Source: Cheilinus undulatus (taxonomy: Eukaryota; Chordata; Actinopteri; Labriformes; Labridae). Taken from it: a DNA stretch of 64,000 nt. The notes below the pieces were generated by a model. The model had not been told where the DNA came from and made no database searches. It saw only the letters and a program-made list of their open reading frames with translations. The translations under genes and the position numbers were made by a program. Shown piece after piece: positions 1 to 10,154 of this stretch. The stretch is from contig NC_054881.1 in the NCBI RefSeq assembly GCF_018320785.1, positions 20,460,275 through 20,524,274 on the forward strand. Reading direction: 5' to 3'. Every line of letters starts with the position of its first letter. Position 1 is the first letter of the stretch.

Positions 1-497
1 GCAGCTCGAGTCTGTGTGCACATGTCTAAACTTCTCAATAACACCCCACAGAGACACACAAACAGAAAAAATGCTCGTAATTTCTCTACAGACTCCGTGT
101 CTGTCCACACAAATACCTACAGAGTCTTAAAGGATACAAAACACTGAGTTAAACATGAATGAAGGCTCGTGACAACAGAGGACGTATTTCTTCCGCCATG
201 AAATAACAAGAAAGAAACTTCCGCTTTCAAAATAAAAGACGTACAACACGCATAGATACGTCATGAATCATCACGTTAACGTTTCCGTTTTAAAGCAAGC
301 TTAAAAAGTTAAGATTTTCATTAATATACTTTGACCACTGATTTTAATTAAATATAAAATTTTATGTAAAAAATATAAATGCTCTGTGCTAATATTCGAG
401 ACAGTACCTTGTTCAGTGTACCTGACACGTTGATTTCTGATTATTTCATATAAACTGATGTATGTAGCATGTGTATTGACCTATTTCTGTAATTTTA
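1..497. other. No gene recognised; AT-rich flank
   Basis: I see no coding exon, RNA gene or clear repeat here. The stretch is AT-rich after about position 300. Around 180-240 it has several CTTCCG/TTCCGC words and a GACGTA word, which could belong to a promoter lying off the left edge, but nothing supports a start site. The repeat boundary at about 498 ends this segment. Confidence 0.5.
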
Positions 498-785
498 TTA
501 GGGCCGAGCACCGAGTGGTGCGAGGACCTAATTGTTTTTGCTCGAGACGTGTAATTTTCCGTCATTGCGTGGACTTTTGAGGCCCTTAACATATCTGAAT
601 TTGCGGGACATTTTGCATGTACACCCGGTCTCGCGAAAATTTTGATATTTTTTGGGTCTCCAAATTTACGGTGGCCCTGAGAGCTCACAGCACTGCAACT
701 TTTCTCACTCTTTTGCCCTTGCCAAGATGGCGGCCCCAAAGACGTACCATCAGATAGTGAACGCGTCATCTACATCTTGACATCT

Positions 786-1319
786 ATGTTGTTGACGTGG
801 ATTTTGAGTTACAGTGGTGTTGGAAAATTAGATAGAAAGTGTTTTTGATTAATTTTAACATTGTGGTCGCATGATTCAGATATTAGCCTATTACAGTGAT
901 CTGCTGTTAAACTATCGTTAGCCTTTTGCTTTTAATTAGCCTGCCAATTCTCATAACCTGATGAAATAATACCCACGGTTAATTCACTGTAAAACCATAG
1001 ACTGTATAAAGTGTGAAACCATGTCAGCAAAACCCACCGGTAGTTTAACTTACTTGTCGCCTATTAAGGGTTCTGATAGTAACTATAGCCAGCTAACAGC
1101 GTGTTTCACACTATATACTATATACACATATATATTTCATCAGGTTATGAGAATTGGCAGGCTAATTAAAAGCCAAAGGCTAACGATAGTTTAACAGCAG
1201 ATCACTGCATTAGGCTAATATCTGAATCATACGATCACAATGTTAAAATTAATCAAAAACACTTACTTTTTATCTCATTTTCCAGCACCACTGTGACTTA
1301 AAATCCGCGTCGACAACAT
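786..1319. repeat. Long imperfect hairpin (arms about 185 bp)
   Basis: Positions 786-968 pair with 1133-1319 in reverse complement with few mismatches; for example TCATAACCTGATGAAA on the left matches TTTCATCAGGTTATGA on the right. Pairing continues inward in patches (GTATAAAGTGTGAAAC at about 1003 against GTTTCACACTATATAC at about 1102), leaving a loop of roughly 80-160 bases. It lies inside the TA-flanked element, and its transcript would fold into a long stem. Confidence 0.8.
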
Positions 1320-1378
1320 CAACAAGCGTGTCTGAACGTGTGCATCACTTTTGAGTGTCCTCTGGAAACACTTCCGTT

Positions 1379-2140
1379 GTGTTGCGGTCTATTTGCAGCG
1401 CGTTTTTCTAATGTGTTGGTCTTTGCAGCGCGTTTTCTAAATGCTGCGCATGTGTTGTCAAATTGATGAAAATGTTTGTGTGCATCACTTTTAAGTGTCC
1501 TCTGGAAACACTTCCGTTGTGTTGCGGTGTATTTGCAGCGCGTTTTTCTAATGTGTTGCGGTCTATTTGCAGCGCGTTTTTCTAATGTGTTGCGGTGTAT
1601 TTGCAGCGTGTTTTTCTAATGTGTTGCGGTCTATTTGCAGCGCGTTTTTCTAATGTGTTGCGGTGTATTTGCAGCGCGTTTTTCTAATGTGTTGTGGTCT
1701 ATTTGCAGCGTGTTTTTCTAATGTGTTGTGGTCTATTTGCAGCGCGTTTTTCTAATGTGTTGTGTTGGTCTTTGCAGCGCGTTTTCTAAATGCTGCGCAT
1801 GTGTTGTCAAATTGATGAAGATGTTTGTGTGCATCACTTTTAAGTGTCCTCTGGAAACACTTCCGTTGTGTTGCGGTGTATTTGCAGCGCGTTTTTCTAA
1901 TGTGTTGCGGTCTATTTGCAGCGCATGTTTCTAATGTGTTGCGGTGTATTTGCAGCGTGTTTTTCTAATGTGTTGCGGTCTATTTGCAGCGCGTTTTTCT
2001 AATGTGTTGCGGTGTATTTGCAGCGCGTTTTTCTAATGTGTTGTGGTCTATTTGCAGCGTGTTTTTCTAATGTGTTGTGGTCTATTTGCAGCGCGTTTTT
2101 CTAATGTGTTGTGTTGGTCTTTGCAGCATGTTTTCTAAAT
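1379..2140. repeat. 34-bp minisatellite with about 350-bp higher-order period
   Basis: The basic unit is about 34 bp (core TTTGCAGCGCGTTTTTCTAA preceded by TGTTGCGGTC/TG) and recurs about 20 times. A second level is visible: the block ATGCTGCGCATGTGTTGTC recurs at about 1440, 1790 and 2140, and TGTGTGCATCACTTTTAAG at about 1476 and 1826, both with 350-bp spacing. A whole set of units was therefore duplicated together. Unit-to-unit changes are mostly G/A at the CG positions, as expected for CpG decay. Open frames across it are by-products of a repeat unit lacking stops. Confidence 0.88.
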
Positions 2141-2270
2141 GCTGCGCATGTGTTGTCAAATTGATGAAGATGTTTTCTTAATTTGCTTGTGTTTTGTCTT
2201 TTTGCATGTGTTTTCTTAAGTTGCAGTGCTGTGAGCTCTCAGGGCCACCGTATCTCCAACAAAAAAAAAA

Positions 2271-2600
2271 TACAGAAGAGTATTGGGGCAACTGAAAAAA
2301 AAAATTTAAGACGAAAATTTTTTTTTCACTTGTGAGAAAAAAGTCAGAATTCTGAGATTAAAGTCAGAATTCTGAGATTAAAGTCAGAATTCTGAGAAAA
2401 AAAGTCAGAATTCTGACTTTATTCTTCAAATGAAAAAAAAGTCTCAAAATTTTTTTTCTCAGACTTTTTTCTCAGAATTCTGACTTTAAACTCAGAATTC
2501 TGACTTTAATCTCAGAATTCTGACTTTTTTCTCACAAGTGAAAAAAAAAAAAAAAAATCGTCTCAAATTTTTTTTTCAGTGGCCCTAATACTCTTCCGTA
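2271..2600. mobile_element. Foldback (palindromic) element with 19-bp internal tandem units
   Basis: The left end TACAGAAGAGTATTGGGGCA and the right end (reading TAATACTCTTCCGTA at 2586-2600) are inverted copies, followed inward by A/T runs and then CACTTGTGAGAAAAAAGTC against its inverse. The arms carry repeated AAAGTCAGAATTCTGAGATT units and meet near 2436, so the whole element is one hairpin of about 330 bp. TA at both edges may be the target duplication. No coding content. Confidence 0.8.
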
Positions 2601-2919
2601 CCCCAACATGAAAATTCAGAATTGCAAAAACAGCGCCCCCTATCAGTTTTCAAAGTTGAAGCTTCCTCCTTTGACTTTGTTGTAGATTCATCAAATTTTG
2701 TGCGCAGAGTCGGCTTGGGGAGATCTACAAAAAAGCCTCTTGGGCCCACACTCTATCTCCAACAGGAAATCCACCATTTTTTATAAATTAGCGAAAATTG
2801 GGGTATTTTTGGCCTTTTCCAGGGGTTATATCTGGATTAACTCCGCTAAGGGATTTCATCTGATCGACTTGTACTTTGGCACAGAGGTAGATGAGACATG
2901 GATGATGAAAAGTTATTTA
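2601..2919 (+). repeat. Internal block of the large teleost repeat
   Basis: After the foldback element the host repeat resumes, with the typical words AGCGCCCCCTATCAG, CTCCAACAGGAAATCCACCA and GGCACAGAGGTAGATGAGAC. It ends where the TTTTAACATTAAAAAGTTAA terminal sequence of the next element begins. Nothing here looks coding. Confidence 0.6.
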
Positions 2920-5207
2920 TGGCGAGCCGTTTTAACATTAAAAAGTTAAGTTTGACTATCTGTAATTCAGTTTCGCCTAGTCAAAAAGAACATTTCGGAT
3001 ATCCGAAAATACATTTTGCCTATCCAAAATTGTCATTTAAGATATCTATAACGTCATTTTGACAAGGTGAAATGACGTCACTTTTGCCATTCATGTGAAT
3101 GGGTTATGTCATTTCGGATATCCAAAATGTGAATTATGGATATCTGAAAATGAATTGTAGATGTCTGTAATTCTAATTCAAGATATCTTTAATTGCATTT
3201 TGACTAGGCAGAATTAGAATTACAGATATCTTTAATTGTATAGAATTGATGCGAATTAAAGATATCTGTAATTCTACTTCTGCCTAGTCAAAATGTAATT
3301 AGAGATATCTTGAATTAGAATTACAGATATCTACAATTCATTTGCAGATATCTGTAATTCACATTTTGGATATCCGAAATGACGTGGATATCCGAAATGA
3401 CATACCCCATTCGTATGGCAAGCCGTTTTAACATTAAAAAGTTAAGTTTGACTATCCGGAATTCAAATTGTAGATATCCACAATGTCTTTTTGACTAGTC
3501 GTAATTCAATTTTGACTAGGCGAAATAACAATTAGAGATATCTAGGCGCCAGAAAAGAAGTGACTAAAGTAACACAAGGTAACTTGACTATGGTGAGAAA
3601 AGTTGACGGAGCAAGGTAAACAAAGAGAGCTATGGTAGAAAGTGTAGACCTAGCACCCCCTGTGCAGGCACTAAGCTCTTACAATGAATTTTTGTGCTTT
3701 TGTGACCTCTGCAACTACAATTCGTTTGATTTTGTCAAGTTAAAATAAACCAAAAAAATCATCAGTACGAGAGTCAACCGTTAATCACTCAGGAGGGATG
3801 CTACAGAGCCCCTTCCCACTATAAAAATAGCCATGATAGCCTGTAGGTATTGATTTCCGGTTGAAACAGCAACAGGTACATTAATGTTAAGCTTAAATCT
3901 TTACGAGGCCGGTGCATTAGGCCATCAGTAAATTATGCTGCAAATAACTTTACAGTAACTAAGCACGATACGTCAACCCAGCAAAACAAGCAAGGTTAAG
4001 TTATTTAATAGCTACCCCAGACTTCTGCTAGCACATTAGCAATGCTGATGTTAAAAAAGAAAACTTACCCTGAAGTCGTTGAACTTGTCAGTGAAATAGT
4101 CACCTTGTTGTGGAAAGTAACATTGAATCATCATTTCTAGCTGCCAACTTCTGTCTTGCACGGACCACAGCATTAGAAAGGCGGTTAAAAACTCCGTCAA
4201 CCCCATGGTCAACCCCCGGCTCCTCAGACATGGTGCTAATCAATAGTTAAAAGTTCACGCATGTAGGCCTAGAACGTGCATGACAAACAGAGTTCCATAG
4301 ATTTGAAGATTTGAACAACCTGTGCGCTCCCGCCTAAAGTGGGAGGCGGGCCAAATTTGTCGTAATTACAGATATCTGCAACGCCATTTCGCCTAGTCAA
4401 AATTCTAATTCAAGATATCTCTAATTACATTTTGACTAGGTGAAATTAAATTGTAGATATCTGTAAATGGAATTTCGCCTAGTCAAAATTCATTTCAAGA
4501 TATCTATAATTCAATTGTAGATATCTACAATTTAATTTTGCCTTGTCAAAATTCCATTTACAGATATCTACCATTTAATTTCGCCTAGTCAAAATTCCAT
4601 TTACAGATATCTACAATTTAATTTTGCCTAGTCAAAATTTAATTTTGGATATCCGAAAAGGGACATGTAGATATCTTGAATTGTATAGAATTGATGCGAA
4701 TTAAAGATATCTGTAATTCTTATTCTGCCTAGTCAAAATGTAATTAGAGATATCTTGAATTAGAATTACAGATATCTACAATTCATTTACAGATATCCGT
4801 AATTCACATTTTGGATATCCGAAATCATATTAGTCAAAATGACGTGGTAGACATCTTAAATGACAATTTTGGATTGGCAGAATGTGTTTTTCAGATACCC
4901 GAAATGTTCTTTTTTACTCGGGGAAATTGAATTACATACTTCTTCAATTTGAATTCCGGATAGTCAAACTTAACTTTTTAATGTTAAAATGGCTTGCCAT
5001 ACATTCACATGAATGGCAAAAGCAACGTCATTTCGCCTTGTCAAAATGACGTTGTAGATATCTTAAATGACCATTTTGGATAGGCAGAATGTATTTTCGG
5101 ATATCCAAAATGTTCTTTTTGACTAGGTGAAATTGAATAACATATATCTACAATTTGAATTCCGTAAGTCAAACGTAACTTTTTAATGTTAAAACAGCTT
5201 GCCACAG
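2920..5207. mobile_element. GATATC-rich inverted-repeat element with about 0.8-kb unique core
   Basis: The outer left end (GGCGAGCCGTTTTAACATTA, 2920) is inverted at the outer right end (about 5168-5207). A second copy of the same pair occurs inside (about 3417 and 4960-5001). Between them are two arms, about 2960-3545 and 4360-4960, built from short alternating units around GATATC, about 30 in all, linked by AATT(A/C) and TTTTGACTAGGCGAAAT words and their inverses. The core at about 3550-4355 is not built of these units. No transposase frame is visible. The nested ends suggest self-insertion or growth by inverted duplication. Confidence 0.72.
4100..4231 (-). other. Short exon-like open frame in the core of the GATATC element
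   Basis: On the minus strand an ATG at 4231 opens a 43-codon frame (MSEEPGVDHGVDGVFNRLSN, then a basic stretch VVRARQKLAAR). It ends at a TGA that overlaps a possible splice donor (CAACAAG|GTGACT). A stronger donor (CTTCAGG|GTAAGT) lies about 40 bases further downstream in another open frame. A GC-rich GGCCCGCCTCCC word stands about 120 bases upstream. This could be the first exon of a gene carried by the element or chance. I do not recognise the peptide. Confidence 0.2.
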
Positions 5208-7420
5208 TTATTCGGGGTTTTCTCATTAGTTGAAAGGCGTGGCCATGGCGAACCCTCAAATTTGCATATTTTTTGAAAAACAGGAAATTGTTTATAACTC
5301 AGCCATGCATTGTCCGATCTGACTCAAACTTCTTGAATTTATGGACCGTCCCTTTCTGCACACATTCATGTGGTTATATTTTTTTTCTGTCATAGCGCCA
5401 CCTAGTGCTGATAGGGAGTATCAAGGCTAATAGCAGAAGCAGCTGATTGAAGTCCTTTGAAGATATTTACATGAAATTTGTGTCAGGACAGCCTAGAGAA
5501 GTTGATTTATGTCTGTACAAAAATCTGTGACTTTTAGTCCGAGGGCGTGGCCTCTACAGGGCGATATACAAAAAAGTTGTTTTTTTGTCTCGCCATCAAT
5601 TTTTAAACAGCCATAACTCTGGCATAAATTCTTGTATCTGAGACAAATTTCATGTGCTTGATAACAGTCGCACCCAGAACACATTCATATTTGAAATTTT
5701 GAAAAATTGCGCAGCGCCACCCTCTGGCAACAGAAAGTCACTACTCCGGAATTTTGCTTTATGATAGTTGGTCAAATCATGCCGAAATTTGCTCAGGCAG
5801 TTTCCAAGGAGTTGCCCTTACACATAATTGAAGGTCAAAGATCTAGGTCAAAAGGCGTGGCCATGCCAATTTTTTGTTCACCATGCAACAGGAAGTAGAA
5901 TTTTCACGTTCTTAGGACACTTTTAGAGGAATGAAAATTGGCATAAAAATTCCCAGTGTCATTCTGAGATGATCGATATTCATTTTGAAGGTGGGCATGC
6001 TTGGCCTATTGGCTCAATGGCACCCCCTACAACCTTTCAAAAATTCAGCCATTTTGAATTCTTTGGTAAAATGAGGCATATTTTAGGGGTTGTATTCAAA
6101 CGAACTCGTCCTAGGGCGTTCATCCAAACTATTTGATCTTTGGTGTAGAGCAAGAAGAGATGTCTTAGGTCAAAAGGTTTTCGGGGATTTCTCATTAGTC
6201 GAAAGGCGTGGCCATGGCAGCCCCTCAAAGTTAGCTATTTTGCCAATAAATCTGATTTTGCTGTCATGGAAACATGCAGGGCCAAAACACACCACATTTT
6301 GTCAAACATTACTGTTTTCCACATCTTATCATGTCAGCATGCCAGTATTAAAGATATGCAGATTTTCATCAAAGGGCGGGGGCGTGGCATCCTTGCAAAT
6401 TTCGATTTTGACGATTAGGTCTCGCCATACAAACGCAATCTGTTATATCTCAGCTGTACATCATCATATCTTAACAAGATTTTGTGTGCTTATTGGAATT
6501 ACATGGCTGAACAACTTCCGTACACAACATTTTTCTCTAAATCATAGCCTCCCGCTGGCAGCATGAAGTACTGTTTTTGTATAATTGCCTCTAATTCCTC
6601 CAAAATTGGAGATATTGCATTCAACTTTTATTAAATTTATGAAGTTTTACTGGGGTAATCAGATTTGTAAAACTCACATGTCTGCTTCTAACTGTTGGAC
6701 AACAAAGGATCCTTCGCCATGAAACAGGAAGAACTTATTTGAAGAGCTTAAACTTCTTGTAGAGTCCTAAAACTTGGCACAAATATGCTCAGTGGAAAAT
6801 TGAGATGATCAATATTAATGTTGTGGGTGGGCGTGGCTTTTTGGCTCAGTGGCACCCCCTAAAACATTTCAAAAATTCAGCCCCTGCAGCAGGTTTAACC
6901 TAAGATTTCGAAAAGTTTTGAGCTTGTACAACATCTCAAGATGCCGTAAAACAAACAGGAAGTCCACCATTTTAAATTTTGTGGGCAAAAAGCAGCATAT
7001 TGCAGACATTACAATTTTCAAAATTCCTCTTGGGGAATTCTTCCAAACACCTCCATATTAAAGATATTGTAAGAAGACATGTCAAAGCTGAAAATTTAAT
7101 TGGAACGCTTTCATTACTCAAAGGGGTGTGGCCATGGTGAATTTTTCTTCACCATGAACAGGAAGTATAATTATCCTGGGCTTAGAAAACTTGTGGAGAC
7201 TTGAAACCTGGCACAAAAATTCACAGTGGGAATCTGAAATGACTGCCCTTTGTGTTTTGGGTGGGCTTTACTTTACTGGTTCAGTGACACCCCTTACAAT
7301 ATTTTAAAAAATCAGCCCCCAGGCACATATTACCTAGGCCTTCGAAAATGCTTAAGCATTCATGTTGTCGCAGAACCTACAATTAAGCCTCTTGGACGCA
7401 TATTGTAAAACAACAGCAAG
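5208..7420 (+). repeat. Body of the large teleost repeat, made of degenerate related modules
   Basis: Words recur at irregular spacing. GGCGTGGCC or its variants occur at about 5227, 5533, 5853, 6204, 6382, 6826 and 7125. GGCTCA(A/G)TGGCACCCCCTA occurs at about 6010 and 6836 (degenerate near 7270). CAGGAAGTA occurs at about 5890 and 7159. The module GTCGAAAGGCGTGGCCATGG at about 6198 has a near copy at 5220. The region appears to consist of several diverged copies of a shared module rather than one coding body. Confidence 0.6.
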
Positions 7421-7822
7421 GCTATTTTTTTCCCTTCATTTTGCAAGTTGAAAGCTTCTAAAGTCCCTCTTCTCTTAATGGAACTACAATTAAGGCTATG
7501 CTGCTATCTTGTAATAATACAAAATGCTGCAACACTATTTAGGACAGGGTCCAAACAGCAAGCAACACATTAAAATGTTTGTATCTATTTATCCATGAAA
7601 ATAAGAGAAAATGACGAACAGAGATGAGATAGTAAAGCATTGAAGAAAATAATAAAACATGTACACATCTGTATCTCTGTATTTACTCCTCTGCTCTATC
7701 TTCATCACCAATGATTGGAACATTCAGAAGACAATCAGTTAATGCTTTAGCCACTCATTTTTCTCCTGTGTGGTGAGCGTGCACACACAAGGGAGAGGGA
7801 GTGAGGCTGCAAGCATGCCAAA

Positions 7823-7856
7823 AAGAGAGAGAGAGAGCGAGAGAGAGAGAGAGAGC
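7823..7856. repeat. GA microsatellite
   Basis: A (GA)n run broken once by CG lies just left of AGCAGCTGAGCC. It separates the repeat body from the terminal block. Confidence 0.9.
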
Positions 7857-7904
7857 AGCTGAGCCAAGCAGAGCAGAAAGAGGAGCTATGAAGTTGACAA
7901 TCCT

Positions 7905-8190
7905 GTGATTTTTTGCCATATTTTAGAGCTGCATTCCAAATTTTCAGGGCTCATACCTCCTGCCCATTTGTTTGACTACCAAATTAACTACAAGCTCTGG
8001 ATATTAATGAAGGGTGTTATCTTCTGTTTCTGTGAAATTGTGGGTGTTGCAATCCCAATATACCCCATGGGTGCAGCGCACCGTGTTGCTGGCACTCAAC
8101 GGTTGCCACACATTCGCGGTTGTGACACATCCCGACGTGCAACAGGTTGTGAGGGCCCGTCATCGCTGCTTGCAGCTTTAATTTGTGTTC
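7905..8190 (+). repeat. 3' terminal block of the large teleost repeat
   Basis: It contains GTGTTGCAATCCC, GGGTGCAGCGCACC, GGTTGCCACACATTCGCGG and the terminal GAGGGCCCGTCATCGCTGC followed by TTGCAGCTTTAATT. I recognise this order as the 3' end of the family that starts near 498. An apparent 121-codon frame across it crosses the repeat boundary and has no coding character. Confidence 0.65.
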
Positions 8191-10154
8191 TTTTTCCTTA
8201 CTTATATTTGCAAGTTAATCCTTTTTATTCAAGCATGAATGGAGAGGGACCTGGACGCAGCCGAGCATAGACATGATAAATGAATATTCACCTGTCAGTG
8301 TATAAAAGCTTTACTGAGTCCTCCTTTCATTTAGGCAGAAACTAATCAAGGATCTGATTTCATATTTTAACAAATGTAATGTTTTATTGCTAGAAAAAAG
8401 GCTATCAAATGCTGATGTGGACCCCGGGAAAAAATTGCTGCTGCATTGTAAAAGTGATCTGTACAAACTACAAAGAAATTATTTTTATTATTCAACTTCT
8501 GTGTTAAATATTATGCTAAACTGTGGTGCCCATCACCTCCTTAGTTAGCGTTTTAAATTTGAATTAATTGCACATAAAATAGGAAAAGGTCGCTCATGAG
8601 TTGAAGTTATTTGTGGTTTTAATTTGAGTTCATAAAGAGTCAAGTAGTTTTGATCACAGGTGAGTCACTCAGACTCTCCCTCTCCTCTCTGTGTAGCTTT
8701 TACATCTGAACAGCAAACAACCAGACCTCTGAGGATACTGGGACCAGGAGGACAACAGAATCTAGCTACAGAATTAAGATAAGCTTCAATGTCGATTACA
8801 GAATTTCAGCAAAGTACAGGTGAAAATGGCCAGCTACAAGTTCTGATATTAGTTTGAATATTTATATTCTTGATTCTGATAAGGAAGAATAATTCATCAA
8901 GATCAATTTAGTCATAAAACTTTTGTCTTAAATTAAAGATAAATATTTATTCTGATGTGTTTTTTACATCTATGTGGTACCCTCTTCGTCTGTATCAAGA
9001 AGCTGTTCTCCTTCACTCATCCCCTCATCAGCATGACTCTGCTGCATGGAGAAAAGTTCCTTTTGATATCAGGGGATGCTGCAGCACCTACAGTAAAATT
9101 CATTTGGCTGTGCACCCCATGTTAAACAATGGCAAACTTTGAGCTGAACTCTTCTACTTTTCTGCACAATAACCTTCAGAGCATTCTGACAGAAAGGGAG
9201 TCTTCATCATCACCACCAAACTCATGATAACAGATGAATCTGTGAGGTGGTCTCTACTCTGGAGACTTTCCTGAGAGACTCACAGCTATCTAAAGGCTCA
9301 GGCTCTGTTCTTAATGGAGAACATTTATAAGACATTTCTGGCTTCAATGGGGGAGTCATTTGGAGGTTTGTCTCTCTTAAAGGAGGAAGGATCCCACTAC
9401 AAACCAACCAAAAATCAGCTGATAGGAATGCATGCAGGATCTCTAAACACATCAGTTCTTGTTTTAGTTTTCGCCAGACTCATTTGTTCAGAACAGCTAA
9501 AATGAACTTAGTTTTATTTATTTTTTAAAGTAATTTTGTAAAGGGAATTGATATGATTTATGTATCTTGTTGATTGTATAGCCCATAGATTCAGGTGCTT
9601 TGCTGGATATTTTGCTGATCAAGCCTCAGGACAGGAAATCCGAATAAGCTATTAAAACTGAATGAGGGAGAGAGAGGACAGGGGATTGAGGTTGATGTAT
9701 CTATGGAGCAGAGGAGGATGCAAATTCTTGATGGTAATTTTTTTCTTCCATTTATTTCAGGAAAATGTTCTCTGGTAGCAGATTGAGTTTTATTGGTAAT
9801 CATATCAAGAGATTTTCTCATGGTGGACTTTAATTGTAGGTATTTCAAGGACTGGTTAATCCCAAAGGCGACCTTCTGGACCAAATGCTGGAAGCTAATA
9901 CAATATGAATCTTGGATGATGGGGTGGAGGTGTGCAATTCCATGTTTCTTTCAGACGGGGAAGTTAAATTTTTTTTTAAATAGATGGTTAGGTCTTAGTC
10001 ATTCCAAACTGGGGAGTTGGTGGATGGTGCTACTGTTGAACTTGGGATTCTTTTTACGTATCATGTTTCTTTTTATCAAACAGTAGTAATTGAAGTGGAC
10101 TTGTCAAACAATCTTTTTTTCTGTGCTGCCTGTGGATCTCCTGCTCTGCTACGC
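8191..10154. other. Intergenic; no convincing gene
   Basis: No exon that I can assign to a family is present. A possible acceptor (CCTCTCCTCTCTGTGTAG near 8697) precedes a 28-codon open stretch ending at TAA, but nothing supports it. A 58-bp block at 9263-9320 is duplicated on the far side of the USP gene. AATAAA on the minus strand (TTTATT near 9753) could serve the USP transcript. Confidence 0.45.
9263..9320 (+). repeat. 58-bp direct repeat, left copy (partner 12510-12567)
   Basis: The block beginning AGACTTTCCTGAGAGA and ending GTTCTTAATGGAGA matches 12510-12567 with 3 mismatches in 58 bases. Both copies are preceded at a distance by AAATGAAT(AT)TCACCTGTCAGT (8278 and 12451). The two copies bracket the single-exon USP gene and its promoter. 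Confidence 0.85.

Larger units (their letters stand above)
669..2250. mobile_element. TA-flanked DNA element with 33-bp perfect terminal inverted repeats
   Basis: The left end (669-701, beginning CGGTGGCCCTGAGAGCTCAC) and the right end (2218-2250) are exact reverse complements over 33 bp. Each is bordered by TA (667-668 and 2251-2252), consistent with a TA target duplication. The 1582-bp interior has no transposase frame. It holds a long subterminal hairpin (786-1319) and a minisatellite (1379-2140), so it is a non-autonomous element. It sits inside the larger repeat: flanking TCTCCAA words occur on both sides of the insertion. The TA duplication suggests a Tc1/mariner-like mechanism, but TA alone is weak evidence. 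Confidence 0.75.
498..8190 (+). mobile_element. Large teleost interspersed repeat, composite and interrupted by nested elements
   Basis: The segment starts with TTAGGGCCGAGCACCGAGTG (497-516) and ends with a GCTGCTTGCAGCTTTAATT box (about 8165-8183). I recognise these as the two ends of a very common, noncoding teleost repeat whose body is full of GGGCGTGGC, GCGCCACCT/GCACCCCCT and CAGGAAGT words. Body sequence is visible at 498-668, 2601-2919, 5208-7420 and 7905-8190. The gaps between these blocks are filled by separate inverted-repeat elements, so the present 7.7-kb length comes from nesting. I could not find a convincing target duplication, and I do not assign a superfamily. No intact open frame is present; the short frames here are stops-limited noise. 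Confidence 0.65.

Noticed and set aside
1728..1934. 68-codon open frame (Cys-rich) on the plus strand
   Set aside because: It lies wholly in the 34-bp minisatellite and repeats with it. The unit simply lacks stops in that frame.
1379..2140. Tandem array as a CRISPR
   Set aside because: Units are contiguous with no unique spacers, and the DNA is vertebrate.
6090..6566. 158-codon open frame in the large repeat
   Set aside because: It crosses several degenerate repeat modules, shows no protein family pattern, and equivalent modules nearby have stops in that frame.
7905..8270. 121-codon frame
   Set aside because: It spans the boundary of the large repeat into unrelated flank. No recognisable domain.
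9591..10086. Overlapping frames on both strands left of the USP gene
   Set aside because: A GDFN-like MVDFNC word hinted at a LINE endonuclease, but nothing else fits. Too weak to call.
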